Below are positions 1-11,699 of a DNA stretch of 64,000 bases, piece after piece; the first letter of the stretch is position 1, and each line of letters opens with the position of its first letter. Source of the stretch: Sipunculus nudus (taxonomy: Eukaryota; Annelida; Sipuncula; Golfingiida; Sipunculidae); contig CM049311.1 of the NCBI GenBank assembly GCA_026874595.1, positions 34,183,676 to 34,247,675 of the forward strand, written 5' to 3'. The notes beneath the pieces are model-generated. The model was not told the origin of the DNA. It searched no databases and saw nothing but the letters and a program-made list of their open reading frames with translations. The position numbers and the translations under genes were made by a program.

Positions 1-800
1 TTCAGCTTTTGTATCACATTTTCTATTATTCTGAGCTTGGAGTGCCATAGCTCAAAGGATATGGGTAACAGAGGCCTAATTTCAGGTTTCCATGGAGAAT
101 TTTTATGGGTCTACCTGTGTGTCAAGAATGAAGAATCGCCACCAGTCTGCAGAAAATGATGAAACATCTCATGATCAATATGTATGCCAAAAATCATGAC
201 CATCAGTGATGTAGTTAATGAGATATTGAAGTTTTTGTATGAATTTTTTTTACTATTCTTGGGGGGGTACTTTGGGGCACCATAGCTCAAAGGATATGGG
301 TAACAGAGACCTAATGTCTGCTTTCCAAGGAGACATTTCATAGGTCTCTCACTGTGTCAAGAATGAAGATTCTAGGTCCAGTCTATACGATTTGTGCCCT
401 GTTAACAGATGTTCACATTTTTAAAGGTCTAAATAAAAGAAATAAATTCGTAAAAAATCGAAAAATACAGGTGGCGCCACCAGTCTGCAGGAACTGATGG
501 AACATCTCATGATCAATATGTATACCAAAAATCATGACCATCAGTAATGTAGTTAATGAGACATTGAAGTTTTTGTATGAAATTTTTGACTAATCTGGAG
601 GATACTTTAGGGCTCCATAGATTGAAGGATATGGGTAACAGAGACCTAATTTCTGATTTCCAAGGAGATTTTTCATGGACCTCTCAGAATGTCAAGTTAC
701 AAGATTTTGGGTCCAGCGGTTACGATTTGTGCCTGGTTAACGGAGAGACGGACAGACGGACAGACAGACAGACGGACTGTTGGACGACGGACAAAGAGTG
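1..800. repeat. Tandem array of ~338-bp unit, three partial copies
   Basis: The segment at 137-243 recurs almost unchanged at 475-581, an offset of exactly 338 bp. The segment at 253-408 recurs at 589-740. A first, shorter version of the CCATAGCTCAAAGGATATGG block lies at 46-65, so the window opens inside the array. The first copy lacks about 110 bp that the second has at 365-474. The last copy runs into a GACGGACAGACGG tract at 745-795 and the array then stops. Short frames here lie on both strands, so a coding role is unlikely. It could be a satellite or the repeated end of a mobile element. Confidence 0.85.
745..795. repeat. GACGGACAGA-type simple repeat
   Basis: Degenerate 4-bp repeat built from GACG and GACA, sitting at the very end of the 338-bp array. 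Such tracts are common at the ends of dispersed elements in marine invertebrates (general knowledge), so it may mark the boundary of the repeat. Confidence 0.8.
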
Positions 801-984
801 ATCGTATTTTCTATTATTGTGGCGCAATTCCCGGTAGACCGCATTAGGAAACATTGTTACATACAACTGACACACAATTTCAAACCGCGTGTTCGAACAG
901 TAATGCTACACAACTAAAGACGGTGACGTTTGGCGTTGCACTTACAATTTATACAGAAAACGAAAATACCATTTATCAATTTAT

Positions 985-1110
985 CCATGTGCATCCTTGT
1001 GGAAAAGAATTTGGTTAGGAGTCAGCGTGAAAGGCGGTCAGATCCGAGCTCGAAATCACAACCTTTCGGTCATAAGTCCGACGCCCCTAAAAATAACGCC
1101 ACGACGCCCC
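985..1110 (-). mobile_element. tRNA-derived SINE, family 1 (minus-strand copy)
   Basis: Read on the minus strand, the segment begins with GTGGCGTTA followed by GGGGCGTCGGACTTATGACC and then GGTTGTGATTTCGAG. This is the A-box, anticodon-arm and B-box order of a tRNA. It continues into a body with CCACAAGGATGC (reverse complement at 991-1002), the same block that follows the tRNA-like head of the plus-strand copy at 13141-13400. The A box is decayed and the promoter is probably dead. The distal end is not clear and may reach about 930. Confidence 0.65.
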
Positions 1111-1754
1111 TATATAGTCTGTTCAATTATCTCCTTGTTTGCTTTTTTAATCTTTGTCGCCAAAGCTTTGGTGTTTCAGGTCATCTGTGCCCTCTTTCTG
1201 CATATGATGCGACCATGTGTGTCACGTATAATAATCCACCAGGTCCCGTCTATCGCAGAATCTTTACATGGCCGTGTCTTGCAAGATTTAAACTGAAATG
1301 TGTGTTATATATTATTTCTGATGTGAGGTCCCAAATGCCGGGGCCTATATGGCATTAATGTATTTAATTTTAATGTCCTCAGTCAGACTGGTCATATACC
1401 TTTACAAAATGCAAGACCATATTCCAAAGCAAGTCACAAGACACTTTATGGCTCATAGACATTATATAAAATATTAAAACCGGGATATTGCTGAATATTT
1501 GATAGAAAGCGCCAATGAAAAACAAAATTCAGTAGGCATACATAATATGCTATACGATAGGGCATACTTTGATTCATGGCTTTAGTCATCCCGAAAACTC
1601 CAATACAGTAGTCATCCATACTGACACAAGCAGCAGGTAAGCTTAAAATCAGAATGTGAGAAATTTACACAAAAGGAAACATGTGAATGTACAAACTAAA
1701 GATTTATATAATTACAACCATCATTTACTGCTCCTTGAATCAGCTGTCAGGTAC
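1111..1754. other. No gene recognised
   Basis: AT-rich sequence. Two overlapping frames of 99-142 codons cover part of 930-1358, but they run through the antisense of the SINE and show no recognisable domain. Confidence 0.5.
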
Positions 1755-2240
1755 ATAGGCCCAGTTGTGGCTCTGTTGTTAACACAGAGCCACAGGCCCC
1801 AGCCTTCATTAATCTAGCGGACGGGAGCGCATGCATCCTCTGACGATGCACCCAGTTTAAGACCATGTATCTTATCTTGAGTGGCCGGTGAACCGGGCCG
1901 ACTTTCTAAACCAGCGGTGTGTAGTGCACGTTCTAACATCACCACTGCCGTGAGTGTCCTTGTAACTGTACCACTGGCTGCACAAGACGACTGGCTACAT
2001 AGGTGGTTAACAGGGCTTCGGATTGGATTTTTTTTCAGCTGGCCAGGTGCATGTGTCAAATTTCAGCTCGGTGGGTCAGGAAGTTAGCAGTGAAGATGTA
2101 ACACGTGCACTGTACAACGCTGCCTGAAACAATCACCCCGGATCACCATGGTCTTACAGTGTATGCCTTCCCGTCCGCTAGATAAATGAAGGCAGCGACC
2201 TGTGGCTCTGTTTTTACAACACAGCCACAACTGGGTCTAT
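1755..2240. mobile_element. Inverted-repeat element with hairpin-tipped 72-bp arms
   Basis: The left arm 1755-1826 and right arm 2169-2240 are near-perfect reverse complements: left begins ATAGGCCCAGTTGTGGC, right ends GCCACAACTGGGTCTAT. Each arm tip also contains its own hairpin, GTGGCTCTG facing CAGAGCCAC (the right arm has a one-base variant). The element is bracketed by similar direct repeats, TCAGGTACATA at 1747-1757 and TCAGGTGCATA at 2240-2250, partly overlapping the termini, which may be a target-site duplication of about 8-11 bp. The 340-bp core holds short frames on both strands with no recognised domain. A MULE-like or fold-back non-autonomous element fits. A Helentron-like end with terminal hairpins is an alternative. 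Confidence 0.75.
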
Positions 2241-2250
2241 CAGGTGCATA

Positions 2251-4207
2251 AACCATTGGATACATGTACATATGCGGTCGAAATTCATGCTTGGACCGAT
2301 CAAGATTTACAAATATACTGAGTCATGAAGTTATATTTCTCGTAGATGGTGGCTGTTGTTGAAAAGTAAACAAACTTGTTGACAGGTCGGTCTGTCTAAT
2401 TAAGGTGCAGCATACTTGCAAACGGTATTTTTTTTTTCTTCAAAGAAGAATTTCTCAATCCCCATCGAGATTACCACATCTTCATACTATCAGGTCTGTG
2501 GCAGCCAGCTACGCTTTCACATACCTTGATTCAGCGAGCCGCACTGATTTCAGTTTCATGCATGAATACGGCAGTTGAACCAATCAAAGGACACGCGTAC
2601 ACTTGTTCTACGCAGCTGTCAGGTGCGATGTTTCTATTAAACATTTTACATAAGAAAGCATCGGGAATATGACCAATCTAATGAAATCATATAGGCCTTC
2701 CCGCTTCTGCTACACGTGTTCTTGTTCTTGACAGAATAGACAGGACAGATGTCATTTTACTATCCATATTTTAACCGATGGTGCTGACCCTAAATCTTTG
2801 TCGCGCAAATGCTCCACGACTCCGCCTCGGAAATGCACGCGTTTCCTAATTAAATATCGGGAACGATGCCGATTGTGTCCCAAGGGGGTATTTTTCATAT
2901 TTCCCCATAAATCTGGAACAATTCAGCATAATTTCGCAGCGTCTATCGCAGCGCCATATATCATAAAAGTCTTCACCAACTGTGTGGATCCAGGAGGTAA
3001 TCTGGGTCCATAGCCATTCCGTCCCTCGGCGTGTACCCATGAACCTGTCCCAGCATAAGGTATTATGCTAGTGTGGAAAATGACTCCCCTTAGGATACAC
3101 TTTGCATCGTTACCAGGCATTTCCCAGGCATGGCCACAGAGTGGCAGTGTGACAACAGTTGAATGTCATCATGGTCAATTATAATATAAATACAGTTAGG
3201 TATAGACCTGTAAATCTTGTCTGTAAATTTAACATAAAACTACAGATGTGTATTGTCCCATATTATGTATACACCAGCAACCAGTATTCGGAGTAGATGT
3301 AGAGTGAATTTTATTCCGCACCAGGAAGGCGGTCACGTTACCGAAGGGTTTACTTTTCTATATGGTTTAAAACTAAAGTCAATGTAGTGCATTGATTTCT
3401 TCGTCAAAGCTCTCTAATCTGAAGTTGCCCACTACTGCCATCTGTACACAGTATGGCGTACTTTTCAGACACTACACAGGCATTTTGTTTGACGGAAGAG
3501 TTTAAAGGCAACCCACAAGTTTCATCTGATCTCCTGTAATCACAACTCGTGGGCACCAGCTGTTGCTTTTCTTGCATTTTTTGCGTTCAATCAGGTTTTT
3601 TTTTCAAAGCAATTCTTTACTCTCAGGTGATTAGACATTCCTTAAAAAATAAACGATGTATTTTTTCCCTGAATTTAAAGCAAATCGTGACATTTCCAGT
3701 AAGAATCTTCTGATATTTCTCAGTTGATTAAAAAATACCATGTTTTTGCAAATACACATTTTAATGTGGGGTTGTCATTAAAATCTGACTCCCAGGGAGA
3801 CAGAACTTGTGATCTAAATAAACTTTATTCTTATGTGACAGACGTAATGATTCAGAAGCCAGAGTTCAGAGAACAGAAATACCAGCGCGCCACTCTCAAG
3901 TTGGCCAAAAAATAAATTGAAAAGCAAATGACAACACGCTTTCTTTCATTGCCATTGAAATACATGTTTTAGCCCATGTAACATTATCTTGTGTTTGATA
4001 CATACTAGATATGAGAAAGGACAGTTTACATCATACACAATAAAATTGTAAATTAGTGCAATTGAAAAAGGACTTTTATAAAAAAAGATGAATTGGAACA
4101 GGGATAACTAAGGATTACGCCATATGGCGCAATACATGATCAGGCAGTTTGGCACATAAATGATGTATTTCTGGGATATAATGTTTATAGTTAACATCCA
4201 ATGGGTG
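2251..4207. other. No gene or repeat recognised
   Basis: AT-rich sequence with poly-T runs near 2430 and 3597. Frames of 63-71 codons at 2798-3120 overlap on opposite strands and resemble nothing known. Confidence 0.5.
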
Positions 4208-4375
4208 CCCAAATTGAACCACGTTTTCTTAGTAGGCATCCCCATATAGCTGACTCCTTTATATAGTTAGCAGTTTTAGGTAGTCCTTTGCTTATTCTTT
4301 TTTATGGCTATGATCTGTAAAGTGGGCACGTTTGCCTGGCTTATGTTGGTACTTCTTGGCACGTATGTTGATACA
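4208..4375 (+). mobile_element. Ancient copy of the TA-flanked MITE
   Basis: In the same order as the clearer element at 22036-22220, this segment has AATTGAACC, a TAGTAGGCATCC block, ATATAG, a TAGTCCTTTGCTTATTC block matching the younger AGTCCCTTTTTTCTCATTA, and AAAGTGGGCACG. The order and spacing are conserved but many bases differ and no clean terminal repeats remain, so this is an old, decayed copy. Confidence 0.5.
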
Positions 4376-5619
4376 TTTTTTTCTGTTTAACATCATTATT
4401 TAAACTTTCTTAGCCTTATTAATTTGATTATTTTGGTAATTTTCAATATCTAATGTTAGGTAACTATAGTATTTGCACTATCGTGATCACAAGCTGGTAT
4501 TATAAAGAATTATGTTATAGTTCCGGTGGGGTTTAATTTTTTATGAGGTTACTCTATATATATAAATGCTAAATACAACTAATATTCTGTAAAATCTAAA
4601 ATTTTAATTGGATTTTTTATAATTGTAGGTATTCTTTACAAAATCTGCATATCTTCATGCAATAATTATAAGGCTCTGTGAAAACTTTCAAAATATATTT
4701 GTTTATTTCGTTAAATAAACGTATATCAATTATTACTCAAAATGTTCACTAAATACCTTTTATGTTTAAAAAGTAAACATATAGTACATGCAATAAGTTC
4801 ATACTTAAGGAATGATACAACAACAGTACAAAAAAATTAAGGTTTCCATCGAGAGGCCGCACTTTACGTGATGGTCATTACTTCAGTTTAATGAGCACCT
4901 CAATAGAGTGAACAGTCCCGAGTATATCCACATAACAGAGGTGTAACTGTACCTTATACCACTGAACATAAACCATCGTTCTTCCGGAGTAAAACAGAAG
5001 GCAACAGGCTCCAGAGATATTTCAATCCAAGGATGCCCTTTGGTAGGGTACTATTTAATCTGAATCAATATTTAATCATAAAACTTTCCTTTAATGGTTA
5101 CGTAAGACATCCTTCGGGTAGTACTCTTTCATAAAGAACGGATATTATTTCCTCCATCTCAGGATAAACTAAACTCCTTGGCCAGACAAGCACCGAGATA
5201 AGCCTGTTTGATTGTTTCTGGGGGAAGCTTGATTAACACAGATAAAAGGACACAAAAGCTCCGTAGGTTGACAGCTGTTATGATGTTGGAGATTTCAATC
5301 AGAGAGTGTGTAATACTATAATCGGGGTCACTATTCAAGTAATACCAACGAGCGTTCGTGCTGTATAATTGAGACCGCTAATCTAAGTTTGAGAAGACGA
5401 TGACAATCAACAGTTTTTAATCAGACGATTTTTGCTGATTTACTTGAGTTCTCCTGCATAATCATCCGCGTGATTTCATATCAATCACCGTGCCGGCTTT
5501 TAATTTCCGTTTATCAGACATACCGGCATTTGCAGGCAGACTACCGACATCAAATGAGAACGCAATACCGGGTTAATCTTAACCGGGGGTAATTTTACTT
5601 CCCATAATTCACTGCGTTA
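4376..5619. other. No gene recognised
   Basis: Very AT-rich to about 4850, then more mixed. From about 5160 to 5560 there are several TAAT, GATAA and ATCAATCA-type motifs, as in developmental enhancers, but no single strong element can be named. Confidence 0.4.
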
Positions 5620-5636
5620 AGGTCACGTTAAGGTCA
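5620..5636 (+). promoter_or_regulatory. Perfect DR5 nuclear-receptor-type site
   Basis: Two perfect AGGTCA half-sites in direct orientation with a 5-bp spacer: AGGTCA, CGTTA, AGGTCA. DR5 is the classic arrangement bound by retinoic-acid-type receptor and RXR heterodimers (established knowledge). Whether it is used here is unknown, because no promoter or gene could be placed nearby. By chance such a site is uncommon in 64 kb. Confidence 0.45.
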
Positions 5637-5920
5637 AAGAAATGGACAGCTGAACACCCTGTAATTATACACACGGAGACCTTTCGGATTAGAACCGTTT
5701 GTGACTCCGGCTTTATGCGTAATTTTTACTACTCGTATTTATGGTATCCGTAACTTAGGAACTGATCAAGCGTTTGAGCATTAACAGTTCAATTTATCTT
5801 GCTTAACATGTGTTAATATTCTACTTTATCTTTTCCAAATGGAGCTGGTGATTAAAGCTGAGCCATAATTGCGAAATTAACAGACACTTAAATCACCGTG
5901 GATTGGTGTAATTATTTGAC

Positions 5921-6440
5921 TCGCGTGCGATAAAGGGCTGTGGTTTAAGACAAATGATAAAACTTTCCCATCACCGAGGTTATTTTGTTAACATAAATCA
6001 ACTGTATGTGTTTTATAACTGTAACATACAGTTCATTGATTGGCTGCTTCAAATTAAAGCTAAAATAGTACATTTTAACATTTCACAAGATCAATATTCT
6101 TTGTCCTCTGATTTTAACCTGGGATCCAGTTCACCTTTTCTATGAGCATGCGCGGTGCACGTAACGATCGTCTGCTGCGCTCGCGTGCGATAAAGGGCTG
6201 TGGTTTAGGACAAATGATAAAACTTTCCCATCAACGAGGTTATTTTGTTAACATAAATCAGCTGTATTTGTTTTATAACTGTAACATACAGTTCATTGAT
6301 TGGCTACTTCAAATTAAAGCTAAAATAGTACATTTTAACATTTCACAAGATCAATATTCTTTGTCCTCTGATTTTAACCTGGGATCCAGTTCACCTTTTC
6401 TATGAGCATGCGCGGTGCACGTAACGATCGTCTGCTGCGC
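5921..6440. repeat. Recent tandem duplication, 2 x 260 bp
   Basis: 5921-6180 and 6181-6440 are copies in direct orientation with an offset of exactly 260 bp. By eye there are five substitutions and no indels, about 98% identity, so the event is recent or the copies are homogenised. Both begin TCGCGTGCGATAAAGGG and end CGATCGTCTGCTGCGC. Each carries the same open frame (63 codons in the first, 87 in the second because it reads in from the first copy). The frame contains a hydrophobic, Ile-, Tyr- and Asn-rich stretch and matches nothing recognised. It is more likely carried along than coding. Confidence 0.95.
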
Positions 6441-6614
6441 TCGTGTCCAATGAGCCACATTGTGGATTTTGTTAAAATAATATAATACCTACAAGCGACT
6501 CTTATCTTAAAGATGAGATAGGTTTTCTCCTTTCATAATGTGAGATATAACACACATAATCTTTCTTAAACAATATGCTTGACCCTAGCATGAAGTGTCT
6601 GTCGTCACTACAAA
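6441..6614. other. No gene recognised
   Basis: Short AT-rich spacer between the 260-bp duplication and the small frame starting at 6615. Confidence 0.4.
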
Positions 6615-6767
6615 ATGGCGCTAACGTGTGTTACCTTGCAACTTAAATCATTGAAATTCAAAAAAGCTTTTTCTGTCAATTATTCTAAGGAAAATTTACG
6701 AGCCATGTATGCAGATCTGTTTCAGAAAAATACTGCCCATCTCTCTTCTTACCGAGACAGAAGCTAG
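6615..6767 (+). CDS. Possible small protein or first coding exon (50 aa), unrecognised
   Basis: The frame starts at an ATG in a good animal context (A at -3, G at +4: CAAAATGGCG) and stops with TAG at 6765-6767. It encodes 50 residues beginning MALTCVTLQLKS. It is mixed and basic in the first half, with a helix-like KENLRAMYADLFQKN stretch near residues 25-39, and is less hydrophobic than the random AT-rich frames around it. No domain, signal peptide or membrane segment is visible. It could be a short coding exon, part of a decayed element, or chance. The next 130 bp are comparatively CpG-rich. Confidence 0.2.
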   Translation: MALTCVTLQLKSLKFKKAFSVNYSKENLRAMYADLFQKNTAHLSSYRDRS

Positions 6768-8257
6768 CAGAGCATCATTCTCTCAAGTCTTCTCGCAATC
6801 CAGGCAACGCCACTGTCGTCTGCTCAGTGTTCCGGAAGCAGACGACCCGATTTAGCGCGCTTTTCATGGCCCGCTGGAAGAGAACGCCGCTAGGGCCTGA
6901 TCTGATGTAACCATAATCGGAACTTACTGTCGTATCCGCTATTGTATCTTAATCAAAATGTTTCACTGTTGCAATTCATATGCCAGAACTAAGGTACACT
7001 GTATACACACCCAGCCATTCGTATGGTTAGAGTATTGAATAATAAAGGTGTCTAATACCAGTAATCACTGCTGTGTGGTCTATACGAGTTTTTAACCTAG
7101 CTCTATCTGGAGCAGTTATATCTACAAGAATATTTACTTTAAAGCTCCCCCGTAAGAGACTAAGGTTTATAGGATAAATGAGTTTATTTCTATATTTGTT
7201 ATAGGATAAAAAAAATTCTGCTGTGGTTGGACATACTTGGGTCCCCCCCCCCAGTGCAAAACCATCGATTTCATTTTTTTATTTTTTTTTTATTCTTTCT
7301 TCTGAAAATTTCTGTTTGCATTACGTCCGATATGGCTTATTTTCAAAAGCTTAAATTTGGGGGAAATATCATTCTTATGTAACACATTTACATTTGATAT
7401 TTTTTTACCCTGACCTTGTTCCTAAGGTCGTGCACTCCCCCATTATCAATCAGTTTCTCACCGGTTGGGATGCTTCTAGTGATCTGTTGGGATTGCATAC
7501 ATCTAGTTTTATGTTAATCCTTATGTCAAACCGTGAATTAATCTGACTTCGAGATTAAATTCAATAGGTTTCACTCAAGATTCTTTTTTAGCATTAAGAT
7601 TGTAGGAGTATATGCATCAACATATCTCTGGAGAGTTTTGTCGAAAAACTATATCGATTTTTGCAACAGCAATGCCAGCTGTGGAACGAATTAGTTTATC
7701 GGTTTATTGCTCACAACTTAAGAGGAGCAGTATTCATGGCGGGAGTTTTGTAATTTTCACAAAAGATGGTCTACCGAGATGCCAGAATGACACAACACAC
7801 CATGATGAAAACAATGCAGTAAGTCTCGATGTGGAAACAAATATTTTTCATTATTAACTATGGTCCTTGTCTCCGTGATCGAATTTTTCCCCTCCAAATT
7901 TAAGGGGCTATGTAAAACCCTGCAAATTTTAATATTATTTAGTAACCGTAATAATTTGTATTTTCTTCTATTGTCTTCATTAACTTCCAGATTAATGGTA
8001 GTGTATGGTGTAAATTCAGGACAATAAATATCTCAGTGTAGTAATTTATTATGTTATTTAATAAATCATGCACGTATCTCTATCGCTATATCTCTATACC
8101 AAATAGATACTATTCAGATTTAAAGTAGGTACAAGGTTTTTTTACTGGGTAAAATTAGGGTGAATATGAGTTAACCGAAATCCTTTGATGTTTTAAATAA
8201 TACCTTGAATGCAAAGAAAAGTTTTAATATATAAGAAACTGGAAGAACCCATGATTG

Positions 8258-8259
<2 letters not shown>
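6768..8259. other. No gene recognised; C-run and T-rich tract near 7230-7300
   Basis: An 11-base C run lies at about 7240 and a T-rich tract at 7270-7300. An 81-codon frame at 7612-7857 has no recognisable motif. Confidence 0.45.

Positions 8260-8315
<56 letters not shown>
8260..8315. repeat. (TA)n microsatellite
   Basis: Uninterrupted TA dinucleotide tract of about 55 bp between GATTGC and GCTATCGG. Confidence 0.98.
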
Positions 8316-8316
<1 letters not shown>

Positions 8317-9929
8317 TATCGGCTATCGTATGTTTAAACAATAACAAAAAGAGATTTGTGATTAGAGGGCCACTGAACTCATTACACATATAAAACCTGT
8401 GAAGTACAGTTACACTATTATAACCCCGGCAGTTCAAATTACTCGAGAAGCCACATGTGTGTTTATTCAGAATTTAAACATCGATATCTAGAAAGATATA
8501 ATGGGTTGGTTTGGGCTGTTTACATTGTTCAGCTGAAAACCTGGTGGTGTTTATACGATATAAGTGACAGTATTTATTGGGAAAATGGTAATTAATCATT
8601 TTCCGGCGATATGTTGTGAATCTGAAACAGATAGGAAAATAATGGCGCCTAAATATATACCAGAAATGTCAGCTCTTGTTAGGTGGTGCAGTCTTACACA
8701 AAATAAGATTTAAAAAAAAACACAAGTTACGTGAGGATAGAGGCTCTGTTTATTCAACAGAAATTATCAACCTGCAAACAGTGAAAAGAATAAAATTACT
8801 GTAACAAAAGCTTTTTTTTAAACAAAAACGGATCCTATCGGACAATCGACGATACATCTTTCATTTAAACAGAACATATAAAGACCCCCAGATATTGCAG
8901 ACGTGACAAGCCCTGATTTTCAAATATTTAGTTATTAAGAAAAATACTGTAGGTAAATACGATTCGCTATCCTATTCTCGTTGCACAAATTATAGATGAA
9001 ACCATTGCACAGGTAATTCACGGAGTTAACCGACTGAGGGTTATTAAGCCCCTCGCCAAAGGAAATTATTGTACTGACTGACCCTTGGGAACACTGAAAC
9101 GCGGGAAGGTCAGGCAAGTAAAGCACCTTGGGCGGGTCAGGGATTACTGACGAGGCCTGCGCCCAGAGACACCGCGCTTTACAGTGGCTATCTCAGCACA
9201 CACCGACTTGATTGAGAGCTGCCCGGAAGGACGCAATGCTTGATTAATCGAAGCAAGCTCCCTTCCCGCACGCTATCGGCGCTTACTTCACCGCCAAATC
9301 CCACTGAAATTGCCTGCTTGCAAAAATATTGCCCTCTCTTCTAAGACCAATAAAGCGATTTCATGTATTTGCTTGAAGGCTGTGTGGCGTTTGTTGCAGA
9401 AACAGGGGCTGCCTTAAATGCAGCAGCGGCAAGCGTAATTTGTCTGTAAATGTGTATTTTTGCACACGATTAGAGCGATCCGAATTATCGGCGTCTGCTG
9501 ATATCTCCCGGAAATGTTTTTTAAAGCTTATTTTTCGTGTTTGCATTTATTCTTATTGCCTTTGGTTTGAAATGTCCCGGGACAACGACAGATATAAACA
9601 CCACGATCTACACGTGCCATGATTTCCGAACGAAGCATTGTTTATTCGGGGAGAGAACACTGATTATTTTGAATTCAGAGTTTTTGAAATGCCCAAACAC
9701 TGTATGTAATACTGTAATAAAGTTGCAGGATAAGGGTATTTAGTGTGCTTAGTAATTAAATTGGGTTGCGAGTTGCAACACCAGTTACTTAATGTATCGC
9801 AAACGTCTGTGTACAACTAGTGTATTGTGTTTGACATCAGGCAGGCATTATGCTGTGAATATGCAATGTCTACAGGTGTTGATCAATCTATGTTTATAAT
9901 CCCTACAGTTTTGCACTTATCCCGTTGCC
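8316..9929. other. No gene recognised; GC-richer patch 9120-9300
   Basis: AT-rich except for a CpG-containing patch at 9120-9300. That patch has GCGCCCAGAGACACCGCGC and, nearby, a near-palindrome GCTTGATTAATCGAAGC around an ATTAAT core. The patch has the look of a regulatory element but carries no open frame of note. Confidence 0.4.
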
Positions 9930-10084
9930 ATTAGGCCGTTGAGGTCCACAGGAGGATGTTTTCCTATGACAGCTTGAATTCATTTTGTTAATTGATATTA
10001 CCCTGTATATTGACTTATTATGTTTCATATTATCGTACAACGATTTTACATTCAACTGAAGGTGTTCAGATGGATAACTTTAGG

Positions 10085-10480
10085 CACTCAGGTTTTAGGA
10101 TGGAAATATCTAACTCATTGCACTAAAGGGCTAGAAGTGAACTATATCTTTAGGCACTCAAGGTTTTTAGGAGGACATTTTTCCATGACCCATTTCACTA
10201 AAAGCCTTCAGATGGATATTTTCCTAAAACTTTATTCACTCAAGGTTTACATATGGACATTATTCCATAACCCATTTCAATAAAGGTCTTCAGTTGAATG
10301 CAATCCTATAACTGTGTTTACTCAAGGTTTCCATATGGACATTACCCTAAAACTTATTGCACTAAAGGCCATCAAGTGAACATTATCCCATAACTTAAAT
10401 CACTCATGGTTTTATATGGGCATTATTCCATAATCCATTGCATTCTTTACCATTCTAGACGCCTGGCGTTTTCATATGGA
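10085..10480. repeat. 41-bp minisatellite with alternating A/B units
   Basis: Unit starts fall at 10155, 10196, 10237, 10278, 10319, 10360, 10401 and about 10442: seven consecutive steps of exactly 41 bp. Units alternate between a CACTCAAGGTTT type followed by CATATGGACATT and a CACTAAAGGCC type followed by CAAGTGAACATT, giving an 82-bp higher-order repeat. More decayed units at uneven spacing extend left to about 10085 or beyond, and weak traces run to about 10550. The 87-codon frame over part of it is a by-product of the repeat. Confidence 0.85.
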
Positions 10481-10559
10481 CATTATTCTATCACATTGGG
10501 CACTTGCTCGGTGCCTCTAGATGGACATTATCGAACAATATTTGGCGTTCAAATGACTA

Positions 10560-11370
10560 TTTTCTTATATTGTCATTTCTGCAATACTTTATTCATGATT
10601 CTCGCCGTGAGAATGTGCTGGCATGGAAGTGTGTATGTGAGAGCGGAGCAACCAGGTCGGACAGACAAACAAAATTATAAAAAGTGGGGTCAGGGGGCTC
10701 AAACAGCAAATGTGAAAAGTAGTTTTTCATGCAAAATTCATGATAGAACAGGAAACAGAACAAAAGAAATTCCATGTAATTAGGAAGAATTAGAAAAGGG
10801 ACCAGTCTACACGACTGCAAGAATCATTAAATGGATAATAAAGTGCCAGTCATTTTTACTTGGAACGACAACCATGTCAATTGGCCACATGATAAAAGCG
10901 TTTTCTATGTCCACGCCATCTAGGTGTTAAAGTAAGGGAATTTATGTACTCGAGGGTAATTATACTGTCTGGCCCGTAACGGCCTATCTTGTACGTCATA
11001 CATATTAATACATGTTGTAACGACACCTTCGTCTTTTGGGGACTAAACGGTAAAGCACCAATTCTAGAGAGTCCCGTCTCCAAGAGCTTTATGGGTCTGA
11101 CGTATGGTATGTTATTGTATGCCATACTGATGGCGCCTGCACTGGACGACGTTTATGAACAGTTGTAGGTTTCAGAAATTAGAAGCTAGGGTTGAATATC
11201 AAATGCCAAAAAAATCAGGTTATGCAGTGTAAATGGCAGTCCGTTATAATTTATGACCGCATTGGATGCCCATCTTTCTATTCAATATTTACGAATAATT
11301 TATAAATACATAAAATTTTAATTGACAATGTAATTAAATGTTGTGAAAGGGAGTGGCGTCAATTCTTTAA
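10560..11370. other. No gene recognised
   Basis: A 125-codon frame (10406-10783) starts inside the minisatellite and continues into unique sequence. It and an 82-codon minus-strand frame at 10877-11125 show no recognisable domain. Confidence 0.45.
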
Positions 11371-11431
11371 AACACACATTTACACACACCCTCACACACA
11401 CACACACATATATATATATAATAAATATAAA
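11371..11431. repeat. (CA)n(TA)n compound microsatellite
   Basis: Interrupted CA repeats pass into TA repeats. The threonine/histidine-rich frame across it is an artefact of the repeat. Confidence 0.9.
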
Positions 11432-11699
11432 ACTTTTATATTGGTATATTCATATATATTGGGTTATACATTTCACATATATACCAAGTACAGGTAAGCA
11501 CAGGTTTTTTAAAAATAAGGTAATTCTTTCCAGTATATGTAAATTCTAAACCAGGTTTAGATATATAATGTTTCATATTAAACTCAGAAATGGAACCAAA
11601 ATTTATTATTCTAATTATGATTTCAGTGCCAAAGCGGATGATTACATCGACCATCCCCCGTTCCTAAATATAAAAGATGGGGGATATAACCACAACCTT

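Noticed and set aside
930-1358. 142-codon frame
   Set aside because: It runs antisense through a tRNA-derived SINE and then into AT-rich sequence.
10085-10480. Regularly spaced repeats considered as a CRISPR array
   Set aside because: Units are contiguous tandem copies with no unique spacers, no adjacent cas-like genes, and the DNA is animal-like.
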